From the NCBI GenBank assembly GCA_052161645.1, contig CP197414.1: a stretch of 64,000 nt of DNA; one strand, given 5' to 3'. Source of the DNA: Laterigemmans sp052161645. Its GTDB lineage: Bacteria; Planctomycetota; Planctomycetia; Pirellulales; Pirellulaceae. The notes under the pieces were generated by a model, which was not told where the DNA came from, ran no database searches, and saw only the letters and a list, made by a program, of their open reading frames with translations. The position numbers and the translations under genes were made by a program. The stretch's first letter is position 1; the number at the start of each line of letters is the position of its first letter. Positions 26,692 through 34,295 of this stretch are shown here, piece by piece.

Positions 26692-26723
26692 ATCTTTAGG
26701 CCACTTGATCTTTAGGCCACTTG
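26692..26723. repeat. 16-bp tandem duplication
   Basis: ATCTTTAGGCCACTTG occurs twice head to tail (26692-26707 and 26708-26723), directly beside the end of the minus-strand gene at 26729. It could be a small local duplication at an insertion boundary. Confidence 0.85.
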
Positions 26724-26728
26724 CACTG

Positions 26729-27022
26729 CTAATCAGTGCCACCACTGACCACCAAGCATGCTTTCAGCCATGCGAATTCTGATTGGTTCAACACCCATTC
26801 GGTTGATGGGCCGTTGGTGACATCAATGGCGGTGTTCCAGCCGATGTCGTCGCCTCGGAGGGTGGCGAGGCCGGTTTTGCGGTCGCGGGTGAAGATCCAT
26901 TGCTCGCCGTGCTCGTTCTCGAAGTAGCCGATGTAGACGTGCGACTCTTCGCCGTTGACGATCGGTGGGTCGCCGCAGGTCGCGGCGTGATGGTTTGGGA
27001 TCTTTAATAGTGGTTCGGACAT
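26729..27022 (-). CDS. Hypothetical protein (97 aa)
   Basis: No known family. A beta-rich central part (SHVYIGYFENEHGEQWIFTR) is followed by ATLRGDDIGW and a C-terminal helix ending WVLNQSEFAWLKACL. Composition and codon use look coding, with ATG at 27022. It is the last gene before the decayed defence island and is separated from the Pro-rich protein gene by a terminator. Confidence 0.6.
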   Translation of the reverse strand: MSEPLLKIPNHHAATCGDPPIVNGEESHVYIGYFENEHGEQWIFTRDRKTGLATLRGDDIGWNTAIDVTNGPSTEWVLNQSEFAWLKACLVVSGGTD

Positions 27023-27152
27023 CGGTTTGTTCGCCCCATGATTTCGTTGTGTTGGTTTTTGATCGTGGATTGGTGAGCTTGCCTCGCCTTGGTCCGAACC
27101 TATCGCGACGCGTTGGTTTCAGCAAGCTGGATGTTGGTTGTGTCCAAAAACG

Positions 27153-27178
27153 AAAAAAGCCGGCGGTGAAGCCGGCTT
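27153..27178 (-). terminator. Terminator of the first radical SAM/Pro-rich cassette
   Basis: On the minus strand AAGCCGGC / GCCGGCTT forms an 8-bp stem with a 6-nt loop followed by TTTTTT. It lies 57 bp beyond the stop of the Pro-rich protein gene. Confidence 0.9.
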
Positions 27179-27234
27179 GGGTGGATGGGTTTCGTTATGG
27201 AGCCTGATCAGTCGATTGACTGGTCTATCGAGAC

Positions 27235-27654
27235 TTAGGTTGACCCTCCGTCATTGGACGATTCTTCGTCGGGTTGGACTGGATGCACTACAGGATAGGG
27301 CGGCATATTGGGGTAGTATTCGCCGGGATGGCCGGGTGGGAGATGGTGCGGGGCTTCGTAGCCGGGCGGGACGTGGTAGGGGTGGTCGGGCGGTAGACGG
27401 GGCCAGACGTGGATCGGTGGGTAGGCTTCCAGCACGACGGGCTCTTCGGGTTCGGGCGGCCAGGGCCAATCCTCGGGCCACCAGTCGGGGCGCGGGCCGA
27501 GGTCGTCGCTGGAACTGGCGATGGTTGATTCGTCGCTGTCGTCGTCGGTGGAACTGCCTTCGGGAATGTAGGGCGTTTGGCTGCCGGGTGGATCGAATGG
27601 CGGGACGAATGGTGGCGGCGGCAGCTCGGGGCGGTAAGGATCGTGCGGTTTCAT
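27235..27654 (-). CDS. Pro/Trp/Asp-rich protein coupled to a radical SAM gene (copy 1)
   Basis: 139 aa, one quarter proline, no signal peptide or membrane helix. Blocks shared with the paralogue at 35532 are FVPPFDPPGS, SSTDDD, a Trp block RPDWWPEDWPWPPEPEE and HVWPRLPPDHPYHVPPG. The ATG overlaps the radical SAM stop by 4 bp (ATGA), and the same overlap is kept in copy 2. The repeated PPGH/PPxH and Trp/Pro segments look like an exposed, non-globular chain. A substrate of the neighbouring radical SAM enzyme is inferred; a structural or surface protein is the alternative. Confidence 0.65.
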   Translation of the reverse strand: MKPHDPYRPELPPPPFVPPFDPPGSQTPYIPEGSSTDDDSDESTIASSSDDLGPRPDWWPEDWPWPPEPEEPVVLEAYPPIHVWPRLPPDHPYHVPPGYEAPHHLPPGHPGEYYPNMPPYPVVHPVQPDEESSNDGGST

Positions 27655-28499
27655 CGTAGGGCACTCCGTTGCAGCGGGTTGGGGTGAACGAACTTGGTGC
27701 GGCGTGAGGGACAAAGACCGCACTGCGGGATGGATTTGGTTTGCAAGAACTGGCGGACTTCGTCGTCGCTGGCGGCCGGCGGGCAGGCTTGGTAGTCGCG
27801 GAAGAGTTGCCACTGGGGCAAGTCGTGGAGCTTGAGCTTCGATTCGAGCTGTGCGAAGTAGGCCAAGGCGGGGCATTTCCACAGCATGCCGCGATCGAGC
27901 TGCGTGCATGTCTTTTGCAGACAGACTCGGTAGGCGGCGTTGGGTTTGGAATCGAACGGCATGGGTTTGCCGTCGACGACTTTGTATTGCCGCATCCAAC
28001 CTCGGTGCGATTGGCGGATCTGGATTTGGATGCCGGGGTGTTGTTCTCGCCATTGCCAAACGAGCTGCTTCACTTCGCGGAATCGCTTGACGTATTCGTC
28101 GTGCGTTCCGTGCTGGCTTACCTCGAGTTGGCAATTAGTTTCGATTAGGACTTCGGGCAGGCTGGGGAAGCGATGCAGGAAGAAGCCGTTGGTGACAAGC
28201 ATCAGGTTGCTGTCGGGCCAGTGTTGTCGCGCGAGTAATAGATGCTGGATGACGTCCGGGTTCAGCAATGGTTCGCCACCGAGGAGGGCGAAACGTGTGG
28301 GCCGCAGGCGATGGGACCAGAGCGAATAGTCGGCGTCAGCTTGCTCGACGGTTGGCATCGCGCCGGCGAGATGATGATTCGAATAGTGGCTGCATTGCTG
28401 GCACGAGAGATTGCAGCCGTGGGCCAAGTGGTATTCCAGCGCGGGTAGTTCGATCATCGATCGGTTGCCGTTTGGATCAGGATTGCTAGGCGAACTCAT
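27651..28499 (-). CDS. Radical SAM protein (copy 1)
   Basis: 282 aa. The N-terminal motif CNLSCQQCSHYSN is the CxxxCxxC cluster site; LLGGEPLLNPDV is the GGEP SAM-binding motif. The C-terminal half has further Cys (CLQKTC, KCPALAYF, CPPA, CGLCPSRR), compatible with an auxiliary Fe-S cluster. ATG at 28499 is chosen because it overlaps the stop of the upstream papain-like fragment (ATGA) and gives the same length as copy 2. It is coupled 3' to the Pro-rich gene. Enzymes of this shape modify peptides or sugars. The substrate is unknown. Confidence 0.85.
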   Translation of the reverse strand: MSSPSNPDPNGNRSMIELPALEYHLAHGCNLSCQQCSHYSNHHLAGAMPTVEQADADYSLWSHRLRPTRFALLGGEPLLNPDVIQHLLLARQHWPDSNLMLVTNGFFLHRFPSLPEVLIETNCQLEVSQHGTHDEYVKRFREVKQLVWQWREQHPGIQIQIRQSHRGWMRQYKVVDGKPMPFDSKPNAAYRVCLQKTCTQLDRGMLWKCPALAYFAQLESKLKLHDLPQWQLFRDYQACPPAASDDEVRQFLQTKSIPQCGLCPSRRTKFVHPNPLQRSALR

Positions 28500-28700
28500 C
28501 GGTGAATCGGCGATCCGTGAAGAAGACGGTCGGGGGTGTGCCATGATCTTGCGGGAAGTCGGATTCCGGCTGACGTGAGGGCTCCGTGGACGAATTGGCT
28601 GCAGTAGATTCGTCCGTCGGGATGCGCGTTGGGATTGAAGAATTGCTTCAATCCATAGCATGGGTTCGAGTCATTCTTGACACGAACGTGCGGAGCAATT
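28496..28700 (-). pseudogene. C-terminal fragment of a permuted papain/NlpC-P60-like protein
   Basis: The last ~65 codons before the radical SAM gene read as protein: GLKQFFNPNAHPDG, then IYCSQFVHGALTSAGI, in which CSQFV resembles the catalytic-Cys helix of YiiX-like (DUF830) papain folds. Its stop overlaps the radical SAM start by 4 bp, so it was once translated with it. Upstream of about 28700 the frame is replaced by the plus-strand membrane protein gene. No start codon in the homologous part. Confidence 0.5.
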
Positions 28701-28749
28701 AACTTTGCATCGTAAAGTTGCCTTTTGTGGTCAAGAAAGGATGTTATCG

Positions 28750-29370
28750 ATGGACCTGCGCGAAGCACTTTCGCAAATTTCTGAGATTCGTCAGCAGATG
28801 GCGAGAAGTGAGATCTTTCGCGGCTATCGGTCGATTCCGGTGGCGATGACTGGTGTCCTTGGCATTGTCGCGGCTTGCCTGCAGACAACCTTTGTTTCCG
28901 AGCCGGCCCTGCACCTTGATCGCTATCTCTTATTCTGGACCGCTATTGCTGCGGTTGGAATTGCGTTGCCTGCCGTTCAATTGGTCAGGCGAGTCTGCCT
29001 GGCAGGGCCAGGTGTATCTCGTGAATTGGCCCGCCTTGCGGTTGAGCAGTTCGCGCCGTGCATTTTGGTCGGTGCTCTTGTGACCCTTTGCCTCTACCTC
29101 GGTGCAGATGAAGCACTGTGGATATTGCCGGGCCTATGGGCGTTCTTCTTCGCGATGGGCATCTTCAGTTCTTGCAAGTTGCTTCCCCCACAAGTTGTCT
29201 GGGTCGGTTTGTATTATCTGCTTTGTGGTAGTTATTGCCTGATTCACGGGCATAACGAGCAAGCGTTCGCGCCATGGCAGATGGGTATTAGTTTTGGCGG
29301 AGGTCATCTACTGGCTGCCGCGATCCTCTACTGGACCTTGGAGCGTCAACATGACACGTCAATCCAATAA
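28750..29370 (+). CDS. Integral membrane protein, partner of a winged-helix regulator
   Basis: 206 aa from ATG 28750 (AAAGG 8 bases upstream). After a cytosolic N-terminal helix there are about six hydrophobic segments, including VAMTGVLGIVAACLQTTF, YLLFWTAIAAVGIALPAVQL, CILVGALVTLCLYLG and IAAAI-type C-terminal helices. It overlaps the following regulator gene by 20 bp. Such membrane-protein/regulator pairs often form a signalling unit of unknown ligand. The gene lies in the opposite direction to the glycosyltransferase/radical SAM cassette and seems inserted in it. Confidence 0.75.
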   Translation: MDLREALSQISEIRQQMARSEIFRGYRSIPVAMTGVLGIVAACLQTTFVSEPALHLDRYLLFWTAIAAVGIALPAVQLVRRVCLAGPGVSRELARLAVEQFAPCILVGALVTLCLYLGADEALWILPGLWAFFFAMGIFSSCKLLPPQVVWVGLYYLLCGSYCLIHGHNEQAFAPWQMGISFGGGHLLAAAILYWTLERQHDTSIQ

Positions 29371-29755
29371 TGTGGAATCGACAAAGCCCAACGGCAGGTA
29401 TTCTTATGAGGGTCTCGACCGCGTCCTGCACGAGAAAGCTCGGTTGGGAATCCTCGCGTCTCTCGCCGCGAACGCAAAGGGGCTCTTGTTTAACGATCTC
29501 AAACAATTGTGCTCATTGACCGACGGTAATTTGAGCCGTCATTTGGGAGTCTTGAGTGATGCTGGATTGGTTGAGGTTTGGAAAGGGCAAAGCGGCTCCC
29601 GTCCGCAAACCATGTATCGCCTCACGAAGATCGGACAAGCGAGATTCTCGGAGTACTTGCAGGTACTGGAACGCATTGTTTCCGACGCTCACGAAAGCCA
29701 ACAAGCGTCAAGTGAGCAACAGAGAACGGCGATCGGTGGCGTATCGCTGACGTAG
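29351..29755 (+). CDS. Winged-helix transcriptional regulator (ArsR/MarR-like)
   Basis: 134 aa. The wHTH core is clear: EKARLGILASLAAN, LLFNDLKQLCSLTDGNLSRH (recognition helix) LGVLSDAGLVEVWKG and the wing RPQTMYRLTKIG. This pattern is the short transcriptional regulator family often encoded next to a membrane protein. ATG at 29351 lies inside the 3' end of the membrane protein gene, so the two are coupled. Target unknown; the pair may regulate itself or the secreted protein downstream at 29955. Confidence 0.88.
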   Translation: MTRQSNNVESTKPNGRYSYEGLDRVLHEKARLGILASLAANAKGLLFNDLKQLCSLTDGNLSRHLGVLSDAGLVEVWKGQSGSRPQTMYRLTKIGQARFSEYLQVLERIVSDAHESQQASSEQQRTAIGGVSLT

Positions 29756-29895
29756 TTTTTATTTATGAACACACTTTGCAATGCAAAGCCGAGAGTCTGG
29801 GGAGAAGCCATCATGTAGATCACGCGAGCCGCAGTAGTCAACACGCCGCAAAAGTGCTCGGTGCCGTACTTTTTGCTTTGTTTTTACTTGTACGT

Positions 29896-29924
29896 AAGAC
29901 GCCGTTGGCATTGGCAGGCGTCTT
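29896..29924 (+). promoter_or_regulatory. Inverted repeat before the secreted protein gene
   Basis: AAGACGCC (29896-29903) and GGCGTCTT (29917-29924) form an 8-bp inverted repeat with a 13-bp spacer, 31 bp before the next start. It could be an operator for the adjacent wHTH protein or a terminator of the preceding gene. Confidence 0.4.
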
Positions 29925-29954
29925 TCACACTTTATAACTTCAAGGACATTGAAA

Positions 29955-31067
29955 ATGAAAAAAAAGCTGAGGAAGAACGATGTGTTTCCCAAGATCATTG
30001 CGATCGTGATGTGTACGGTTGCTCATTTTTTCCCATCGGGGCACGTGGCCGCTCAAGCACCACCGCAAGAAGCTGGAACCACGTGGCAGGATTTGGGACT
30101 CAATCTTCCCAAAGACTATCCGACTAATGACATGCCTCTATTCGAAGGGCTCAACAAAGCTCGTGGCTCTTGGACTTTCGTTGGAGAAAGCATGGATGGC
30201 GAGGTTTCGGCATCCCTGGATGGTAGCCTTACGATCACCGGAGGTGCTCAAGGCTTCATGTTGCCGATGTGGCGGCTGGTTTGGAGATGGCCGCAGGACG
30301 GGACCGAGCGCGCATTGTTGGATATCATTATGGCAGAGCCCCGCAAAGACGGATTCAATTTGTCGCTAACAAGAATCGGACCAGTTGAAAACCTCGATCC
30401 AGATAAGCCCCGACCAGGAGTTGCCCCTGCGTTCTTTCAAGGAAGCTGGGATTCCGAAACCAGAACACTTACTTGGATCCAGGGTGGCACTCCCCGGGGT
30501 TTGCCAATACAGGCTGTCGAGACGGAGTCTTCAAAACTGAAACAGTCATTTGAGTTGGTTGTAGCCGCCGACGGGAAAGTAACGATCCAGAACAGCAAAC
30601 ATTTACCAGGTGGGCATGTCGTTACGGCTAAGGGCACCGACCGAACGGCCGAGGCACCTGAAGAACCTCGGTTCCTTACGGGAAAACACAAATTTCAAAG
30701 CGTGGATGAAATTGCGGATCTCCGGATTAAGCCTTGGTTGCCACAGCAAGCGACCGAGATCTCGCTATTCAGCGAAACTGCCGGTCACTTTGCCCGCTAC
30801 AAGGTGGCGAAAAAGGACTTTGAGGAATTTATGGACAAACTTTGGAAGGAACAGGGAGACAACTCTGCCCACCAGCGCGACTCGATGTCAGGTGAAGGAG
30901 GGCCAGCCAAGCGGGAAAACATGGTTCGTCGCTTCGAGTCACTCGGATGGGAACCGCTCGAAAATGCCATTATCTTCTACAGTCCCTCAGAACCCAATGG
31001 CGCCATGACAACCTACTATTTCGATTCGGAAGCTGGGAGCGTCTATCATGACCGCGGCTACTGGTAG
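29955..31067 (+). CDS. Secreted protein of unknown function
   Basis: 370 aa. A lysine-rich start is followed by a hydrophobic stretch IIAIVMCTVAHFF and AAQA, a likely signal peptide. The mature part has a lipocalin-like pattern (GLNKARGSWTFVGESMDG, DGSLTITGGAQGFML) and a second half with helices (FARYKVAKKDFEEFMDKLW). No family is recognised. ATG 29955 is used; the TTG at 29949 is less likely. The gene ends 22 bp from the convergent end of glycosyltransferase A, at an insertion point of the cassette. Confidence 0.65.
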   Translation: MKKKLRKNDVFPKIIAIVMCTVAHFFPSGHVAAQAPPQEAGTTWQDLGLNLPKDYPTNDMPLFEGLNKARGSWTFVGESMDGEVSASLDGSLTITGGAQGFMLPMWRLVWRWPQDGTERALLDIIMAEPRKDGFNLSLTRIGPVENLDPDKPRPGVAPAFFQGSWDSETRTLTWIQGGTPRGLPIQAVETESSKLKQSFELVVAADGKVTIQNSKHLPGGHVVTAKGTDRTAEAPEEPRFLTGKHKFQSVDEIADLRIKPWLPQQATEISLFSETAGHFARYKVAKKDFEEFMDKLWKEQGDNSAHQRDSMSGEGGPAKRENMVRRFESLGWEPLENAIIFYSPSEPNGAMTTYYFDSEAGSVYHDRGYW

Positions 31068-31089
31068 TGGATGACTTTGTTGATTGGCT

Positions 31090-31803
31090 CTAACGCCAGA
31101 TGACTCTTTCGATTCCGTGCTTGCGGAGGGCGGCTTTCTGGAACTCGGGACGCCGGCGTCGATAGCCTGGTGGGTCGATGTGTTCATGCTTGAACGAATG
31201 GGAGACGTCACAGGCGACATTGACGCCGGCGATCTTGCATCGCCAGAAGAAGTCCCAGTGCTCTTCGATCTTGAGCGACTCGTCCCAGCGGATCGCTTGC
31301 AGGATGTCGCGATAGGCGACGAAGCAATTGCCGACGTAATGACACCAGCGAATCGAGCCTTGCCGCCGATAGTGACCGTGGGGAATCCGTAGGCGTTTGC
31401 CGTCGGCCTTCATCAACTTTGGCCGCTCTTGATGATTCGATAGTGCGGCGAGAAGATCCAAGTCGTGCCGTGCGTTGAGCTTTTGAACAAGTTCGGGCAG
31501 GCGTGTTTGCTCGGTGACTAAATGATCGTCGTCGGCGAAGACAACGATCGGCGTGTCGCCGGCATCGAGCAAGCGGTTGCGGCCGGCGGAGAGTCCGATG
31601 TCGTATTCGGTCTCGATGAGCCGGTCGACCATCGCGGCTTCGGTGGGGCAATTGGCCGAGAAGCGTAGCTCGGATTGGCCATCGTCGAGGACGTGGATCA
31701 ACGGGCGATCGCGACCGTAGTGTGCGTGGATGCTGCGAACGAGCGCGGCGCAGCACTGCGGCCGATGAATGGTCTTGATACAAAAGGTAACTTGGTCACG
31801 CAT
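31090..31803 (-). CDS. GT2-type glycosyltransferase A (copy 1)
   Basis: 237 aa, single GT-A domain without membrane segments. N-terminal strand VTFCIKTIHRP, nucleotide-sugar region with LSAGRNRLLDAGDTP, the metal-binding VVFADDDH and the acceptor-side ESLKIEEHWDFFWR are GT2 features. It shares this plan with glycosyltransferase B and is nearly identical to copy 2 at 37281. Its start overlaps the end of glycosyltransferase B (ATGCGTGA). Probably transfers a sugar to a cell-surface or cassette-specific acceptor; the acceptor is unknown. Confidence 0.85.
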   Translation of the reverse strand: MRDQVTFCIKTIHRPQCCAALVRSIHAHYGRDRPLIHVLDDGQSELRFSANCPTEAAMVDRLIETEYDIGLSAGRNRLLDAGDTPIVVFADDDHLVTEQTRLPELVQKLNARHDLDLLAALSNHQERPKLMKADGKRLRIPHGHYRRQGSIRWCHYVGNCFVAYRDILQAIRWDESLKIEEHWDFFWRCKIAGVNVACDVSHSFKHEHIDPPGYRRRRPEFQKAALRKHGIERVIWR

Positions 31804-32542
31804 GGACGACTCTACCTCCTGGAGTTCGCATCGAATGGAATCCGTGTTTGCGAAGTCCCATTGAGCGAAACTTGGATCGCTGGCGAAGGACTCGATAGTC
31901 GGCGGATTCGACGTGAGCGTGTTTGACGAAACAGTCGCCGGCGACAGCGACTTTCAACTGGGCGAGCTTGGCTCGGTAGAAGAACTCCCAGTGCTCGAAG
32001 GTTTTCAGCTCCTCATCCCAGCGGAGGTTGCGGATCGTTTCGGTGCGGGCGAGGAATGCGTTGGATGACATGTGGCACCAGGCGACGTAGCCGTTGCGTA
32101 TGATCTCGCCGCGATGCATCCAGATCCGCTTGCCGTTCATCAGCGGCGAAAGCATGGTCGGCCGGCCGCCGGCTCCTTGCCGGACACCGAGAATGTCGAT
32201 GTCGAGTTTTCTGAACCGATCGATGAGCTTGTCGAGGTTGAGGTTCGGTGTGACGACGTGATCATCGTCGAGCAAGAACATGAACTCGGTGTTAACCGCA
32301 TCGACCGCAATGTTGCGACCGACTCCGACACCGACGTCAACGTTTGCTGGGTGGATGACTTGGCACTTCGCGGCGGTTTCGGGATACGCGGGAAGGAATC
32401 GGCGTTCGGGCTGTCCATCATCGACGACGATGATGTTGGGTTCGGCGATGTGTTTGCACAACGACTCGACCAAACGGTGGCACGACCAAGGGCGATGAAT
32501 GGTCTTGATGCAGAATGTGATATCAGACAGTTGGATTGTCAT
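31796..32542 (-). CDS. GT2-type glycosyltransferase B (copy 1)
   Basis: 248 aa, paralogous to glycosyltransferase A. Motifs: DITFCIKTIHRPWSCHRLV, NIIVVDDGQPE, GVGVGRNIAVDAVNTEF, the metal-binding MFLLDDDHVVTPN and DEELKTFEHWEFFYR. ATG at 32542 overlaps the preceding GT8-like stop (ATGA), and its own stop overlaps the next start, so the operon is tightly coupled. Nearly identical to 38568-39308. Confidence 0.87.
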   Translation of the reverse strand: MTIQLSDITFCIKTIHRPWSCHRLVESLCKHIAEPNIIVVDDGQPERRFLPAYPETAAKCQVIHPANVDVGVGVGRNIAVDAVNTEFMFLLDDDHVVTPNLNLDKLIDRFRKLDIDILGVRQGAGGRPTMLSPLMNGKRIWMHRGEIIRNGYVAWCHMSSNAFLARTETIRNLRWDEELKTFEHWEFFYRAKLAQLKVAVAGDCFVKHAHVESADYRVLRQRSKFRSMGLRKHGFHSMRTPGGRVVHA

Positions 32543-33255
32543 GACTGGTTTTGTCCATCTGGTTTGTTGACACAGCCTTCCCACCATTGCTTGAGCAACT
32601 CGTCCGAGACCGATCCGTCAGGTTGAACCAATCGCAAAACGGGGCGATGGTGCGTGATGCGGATGGCGGAGTAATGACGAACTTGCTCGCGGTTTCTGCA
32701 GTTCCATTCGGCCGGCAAGACGTAGCTGGGGACCGCGTGATGCAGCAGCGCCTTCGTCAGCAAGACTTCGTCATTGCCGCCACGGTAGATGCGTCTCCAA
32801 TAGGCCAAGGCATCGAGAACGCGTTGGCACTTGCGAAGCATGACGACACCCGAGTTCATCGATGGGACACCGCAGATCCCGACCTGGTCGCAGCGTCTCG
32901 AGACGCCGTGAACATAGATCGCTTCGTAGCCGAATCGTTCCGTAAGTAAACCGGCCGGTGCGATTGCCGAGGGTTTGAGCACGACGGTATCGGCATCGAG
33001 GTAGATTGTGCGATCAAACGGTAGCCATGGAATGAAACGAGGTTTGACTTGATAGCCGCCAGTCGCTTTGACATCGAAGCGATATTCAACGTCCGGGCAC
33101 GTGTCGGCCGGTTGGTCGGTAAACAACGCGACGGGGACGTTTGGGCAATGATGCCGCAGCGATAACAGTGAGCGGCGAAGCTGCCACAACGATCGACCAC
33201 CGATCGCGATGTACATCACACCGAGATTTTCCGTTGGCTTGGGGTAACGGCTCAT
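32539..33255 (-). CDS. GT8-like glycosyltransferase
   Basis: 238 aa. GT-A fold of the GT8 (glycogenin/galactinol) type: GVMYIAIGGRSLWQLRRSL, FTDQPAD, WLPFDRTIYLDADTVVLKP with the DxD motif, and GVPSMNSGVVMLRK. The C-terminus SAIRITHHRPVLRL matches the HHxP-like end of such enzymes. Coupled by 4-bp overlaps on both sides. A deleted second copy lies at 35388-35530. Confidence 0.8.
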   Translation of the reverse strand: MSRYPKPTENLGVMYIAIGGRSLWQLRRSLLSLRHHCPNVPVALFTDQPADTCPDVEYRFDVKATGGYQVKPRFIPWLPFDRTIYLDADTVVLKPSAIAPAGLLTERFGYEAIYVHGVSRRCDQVGICGVPSMNSGVVMLRKCQRVLDALAYWRRIYRGGNDEVLLTKALLHHAVPSYVLPAEWNCRNREQVRHYSAIRITHHRPVLRLVQPDGSVSDELLKQWWEGCVNKPDGQNQS

Positions 33256-33587
33256 CCGTGCTTACGAAGTTGGGGATTGACGTGGTCGATTGCAGCGACG
33301 ATCTCTTCGGCGGTGGGCTCGATGCCGAGGTACTCGATTAGGTTGTTGATCACTTCCTCGGGGTACGTGGTCAGCTCGCTGAAGTCGATGTGGAAAACGG
33401 GGACTTCCGGGTGCGAGGCAATGAAGGCGTCGCGGTGTTCGAGGAGACAGCGTTGCAATCGCTCGCAATCTTCGTCGGTGGCTGCAAACCATTGGCCTCG
33501 ATGCTTTTCGGAGCGCGACTTGAGGCTGCGGATCGACGCTTCGATGTCGCGGTTGACCAACCGGAATTGAACCGGCGACAAACTCAT
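33252..33587 (-). pseudogene. C-terminal fragment of a sulfotransferase-like protein
   Basis: The frame is open for 111 codons, but the first ~12 codons are the 3' half of the tRNA-His gene (33552-33627). The protein-like part starts at RDIEASIRSLKSR and continues with VFHIDFSELTTYPEEVI and NNLIEYLGI, the C-terminal pattern of sulfotransferase-type P-loop proteins. The N-terminal PAPS-binding half is missing, so this is the remains of a gene cut by the tRNA array. Its end overlaps the GT8-like start by 4 bp (ATGA). Confidence 0.55.
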
Positions 33588-33627
33588 TCACAGTGAGTCT
33601 CTGGAAACCAACACCAGATCTGGCCAC
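33552..33627 (-). tRNA. tRNA-His (anticodon GTG)
   Basis: Cloverleaf on the minus strand: acceptor GTGGCCA/TGGTCAA (mismatch at 1-72), D arm with GG loop, anticodon stem ACTCA/TGAGT with loop CTGTGAA, T arm GCCGG-TTCAATT-CCGGT. Base 73 is C, as expected for His, but -1 is T, not G. No CCA encoded. It overlaps the sulfotransferase-like fragment. Confidence 0.75.
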
Positions 33628-33629
33628 AG

Positions 33630-33704
33630 CACCGGAGACTGGAATCGAACCAATGAACTCCTCGTTCAGAGCGAGGTGCAGCGACCAACAACTGCTACTC
33701 CGGC
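33630..33704 (-). tRNA. tRNA-Gln (anticodon CTG)
   Basis: Acceptor GCCGGAG/CTCCGGT, D stem GCAG/CTGC, anticodon stem CCTCG/CGAGG with loop CTCTGAA, T arm ATTGG-TTCGATT-CCAGT. Discriminator G, no CCA. Two bases from tRNA-His. Confidence 0.88.
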
Positions 33705-33727
33705 GTTTGGTCTTCAAATTACAACAG

Positions 33728-33795
33728 CACTCCGTCCGGGAATTGAACCCGACCTGCGAGCTTCAAAGGCTCACGTCGCGACTACGCGCCGGAGA
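33728..33795 (-). tRNA. Degenerate tRNA, anticodon TTG (Gln type)
   Basis: 68 nt. Anticodon stem TGAGC/GCTCG with loop CTTTGAA and T arm TCGGG-TTCAATT-CCCGG are good. The acceptor has mismatches at 1-72 and 7-66, and the D arm lacks GG. Probably decaying or a variant tRNA. Confidence 0.5.
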
Positions 33796-33816
33796 GAGAG
33801 TTTTTCAAAACAAAAG

Positions 33817-33888
33817 AGTGTCCTGTGGGAGTCGAACCCACCTAGCCGGATTGGAAGTCCGGAACCTTTGCCGCTCGGCCAAGGACAC
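33817..33888 (-). tRNA. tRNA-Gly (anticodon TCC)
   Basis: Acceptor GTGTCCT/AGGACAC, anticodon stem CCGGA/TCCGG with loop CTTCCAA, T arm GTGGG-TTCGACT-CCCAC. Discriminator T, no CCA. All helices pair. Confidence 0.9.
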
Positions 33889-34009
33889 GGGATGAAGTTT
33901 GAAGTGAGAAGGGTGAAGTGTGAAGTGTGAAAGGTTGTGGTTCGGGTCCGTTGTTTCAAACTTCACCCTTCACCATTCAAACTTCTTATGCTCTTCAAAC
34001 TTCGCGAAG

Positions 34010-34081
34010 CTCCGGCGGATGGACTCGAACCATCACTCGTCTCCTTAACAGGGAGCCGCCTTACCATTGGGCCACACCGGA
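34010..34081 (-). tRNA. tRNA-Asn (anticodon GTT)
   Basis: Acceptor TCCGGTG/CGCCGGA, D arm with GG, anticodon stem GCTCC/GGAGA (one mismatch) with loop CTGTTAA, T arm GATGG-TTCGAGT-CCATC. Discriminator G, no CCA. Confidence 0.9.
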
Positions 34082-34089
34082 TTCTGCAA

Positions 34090-34160
34090 AGCGCCCAGTG
34101 GGAGTCGAACCCACACTTCCGCCATGGCAAGGCAGCAGGCTACCGCTACATCATGGGCGC
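34090..34160 (-). tRNA. tRNA-Gly (anticodon GCC)
   Basis: Acceptor GCGCCCA/TGGGCGC, anticodon stem CTGCC/GGCGG with loop TTGCCAT, T arm GTGGG-TTCGACT-CCCAC. Discriminator T, no CCA. Confidence 0.88.
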
Positions 34161-34212
34161 AAAATGCATCACTACCAAATTGTCAAAGATCAATAACGCC
34201 GAAGCGTCTAAA

Positions 34213-34285
34213 GAGCACCGAGCCGGAATCGAACCCGCATCACCTCGTTACGACGGAGGAGTCTTGCCGTTAGACCATCAGTGCT
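34213..34285 (-). tRNA. tRNA-Thr (anticodon CGT)
   Basis: Acceptor AGCACTG/CGGTGCT and D stem are good. The anticodon loop GTCGTAA has a C-C mismatch at 31-39, and the T stem has a G-G mismatch at 51-63. Anticodon CGT reads ACG. Slightly degenerate. Confidence 0.72.
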
Positions 34286-34295
34286 TGTACTTCAG

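Noticed and set aside
27138..27659. Arg/Gly-rich plus-strand frame of 173 codons
   Set aside because: Antisense of the Pro-rich protein gene; proline codons read as Gly/Arg on the other strand.
33889..34009. CRISPR-like repeats (GAAGTGTGAAG units and inverted TTCACCCTTCACC)
   Set aside because: Short, irregular, low-complexity repeats without regular spacers or cas genes; more likely a hairpin between tRNA genes.
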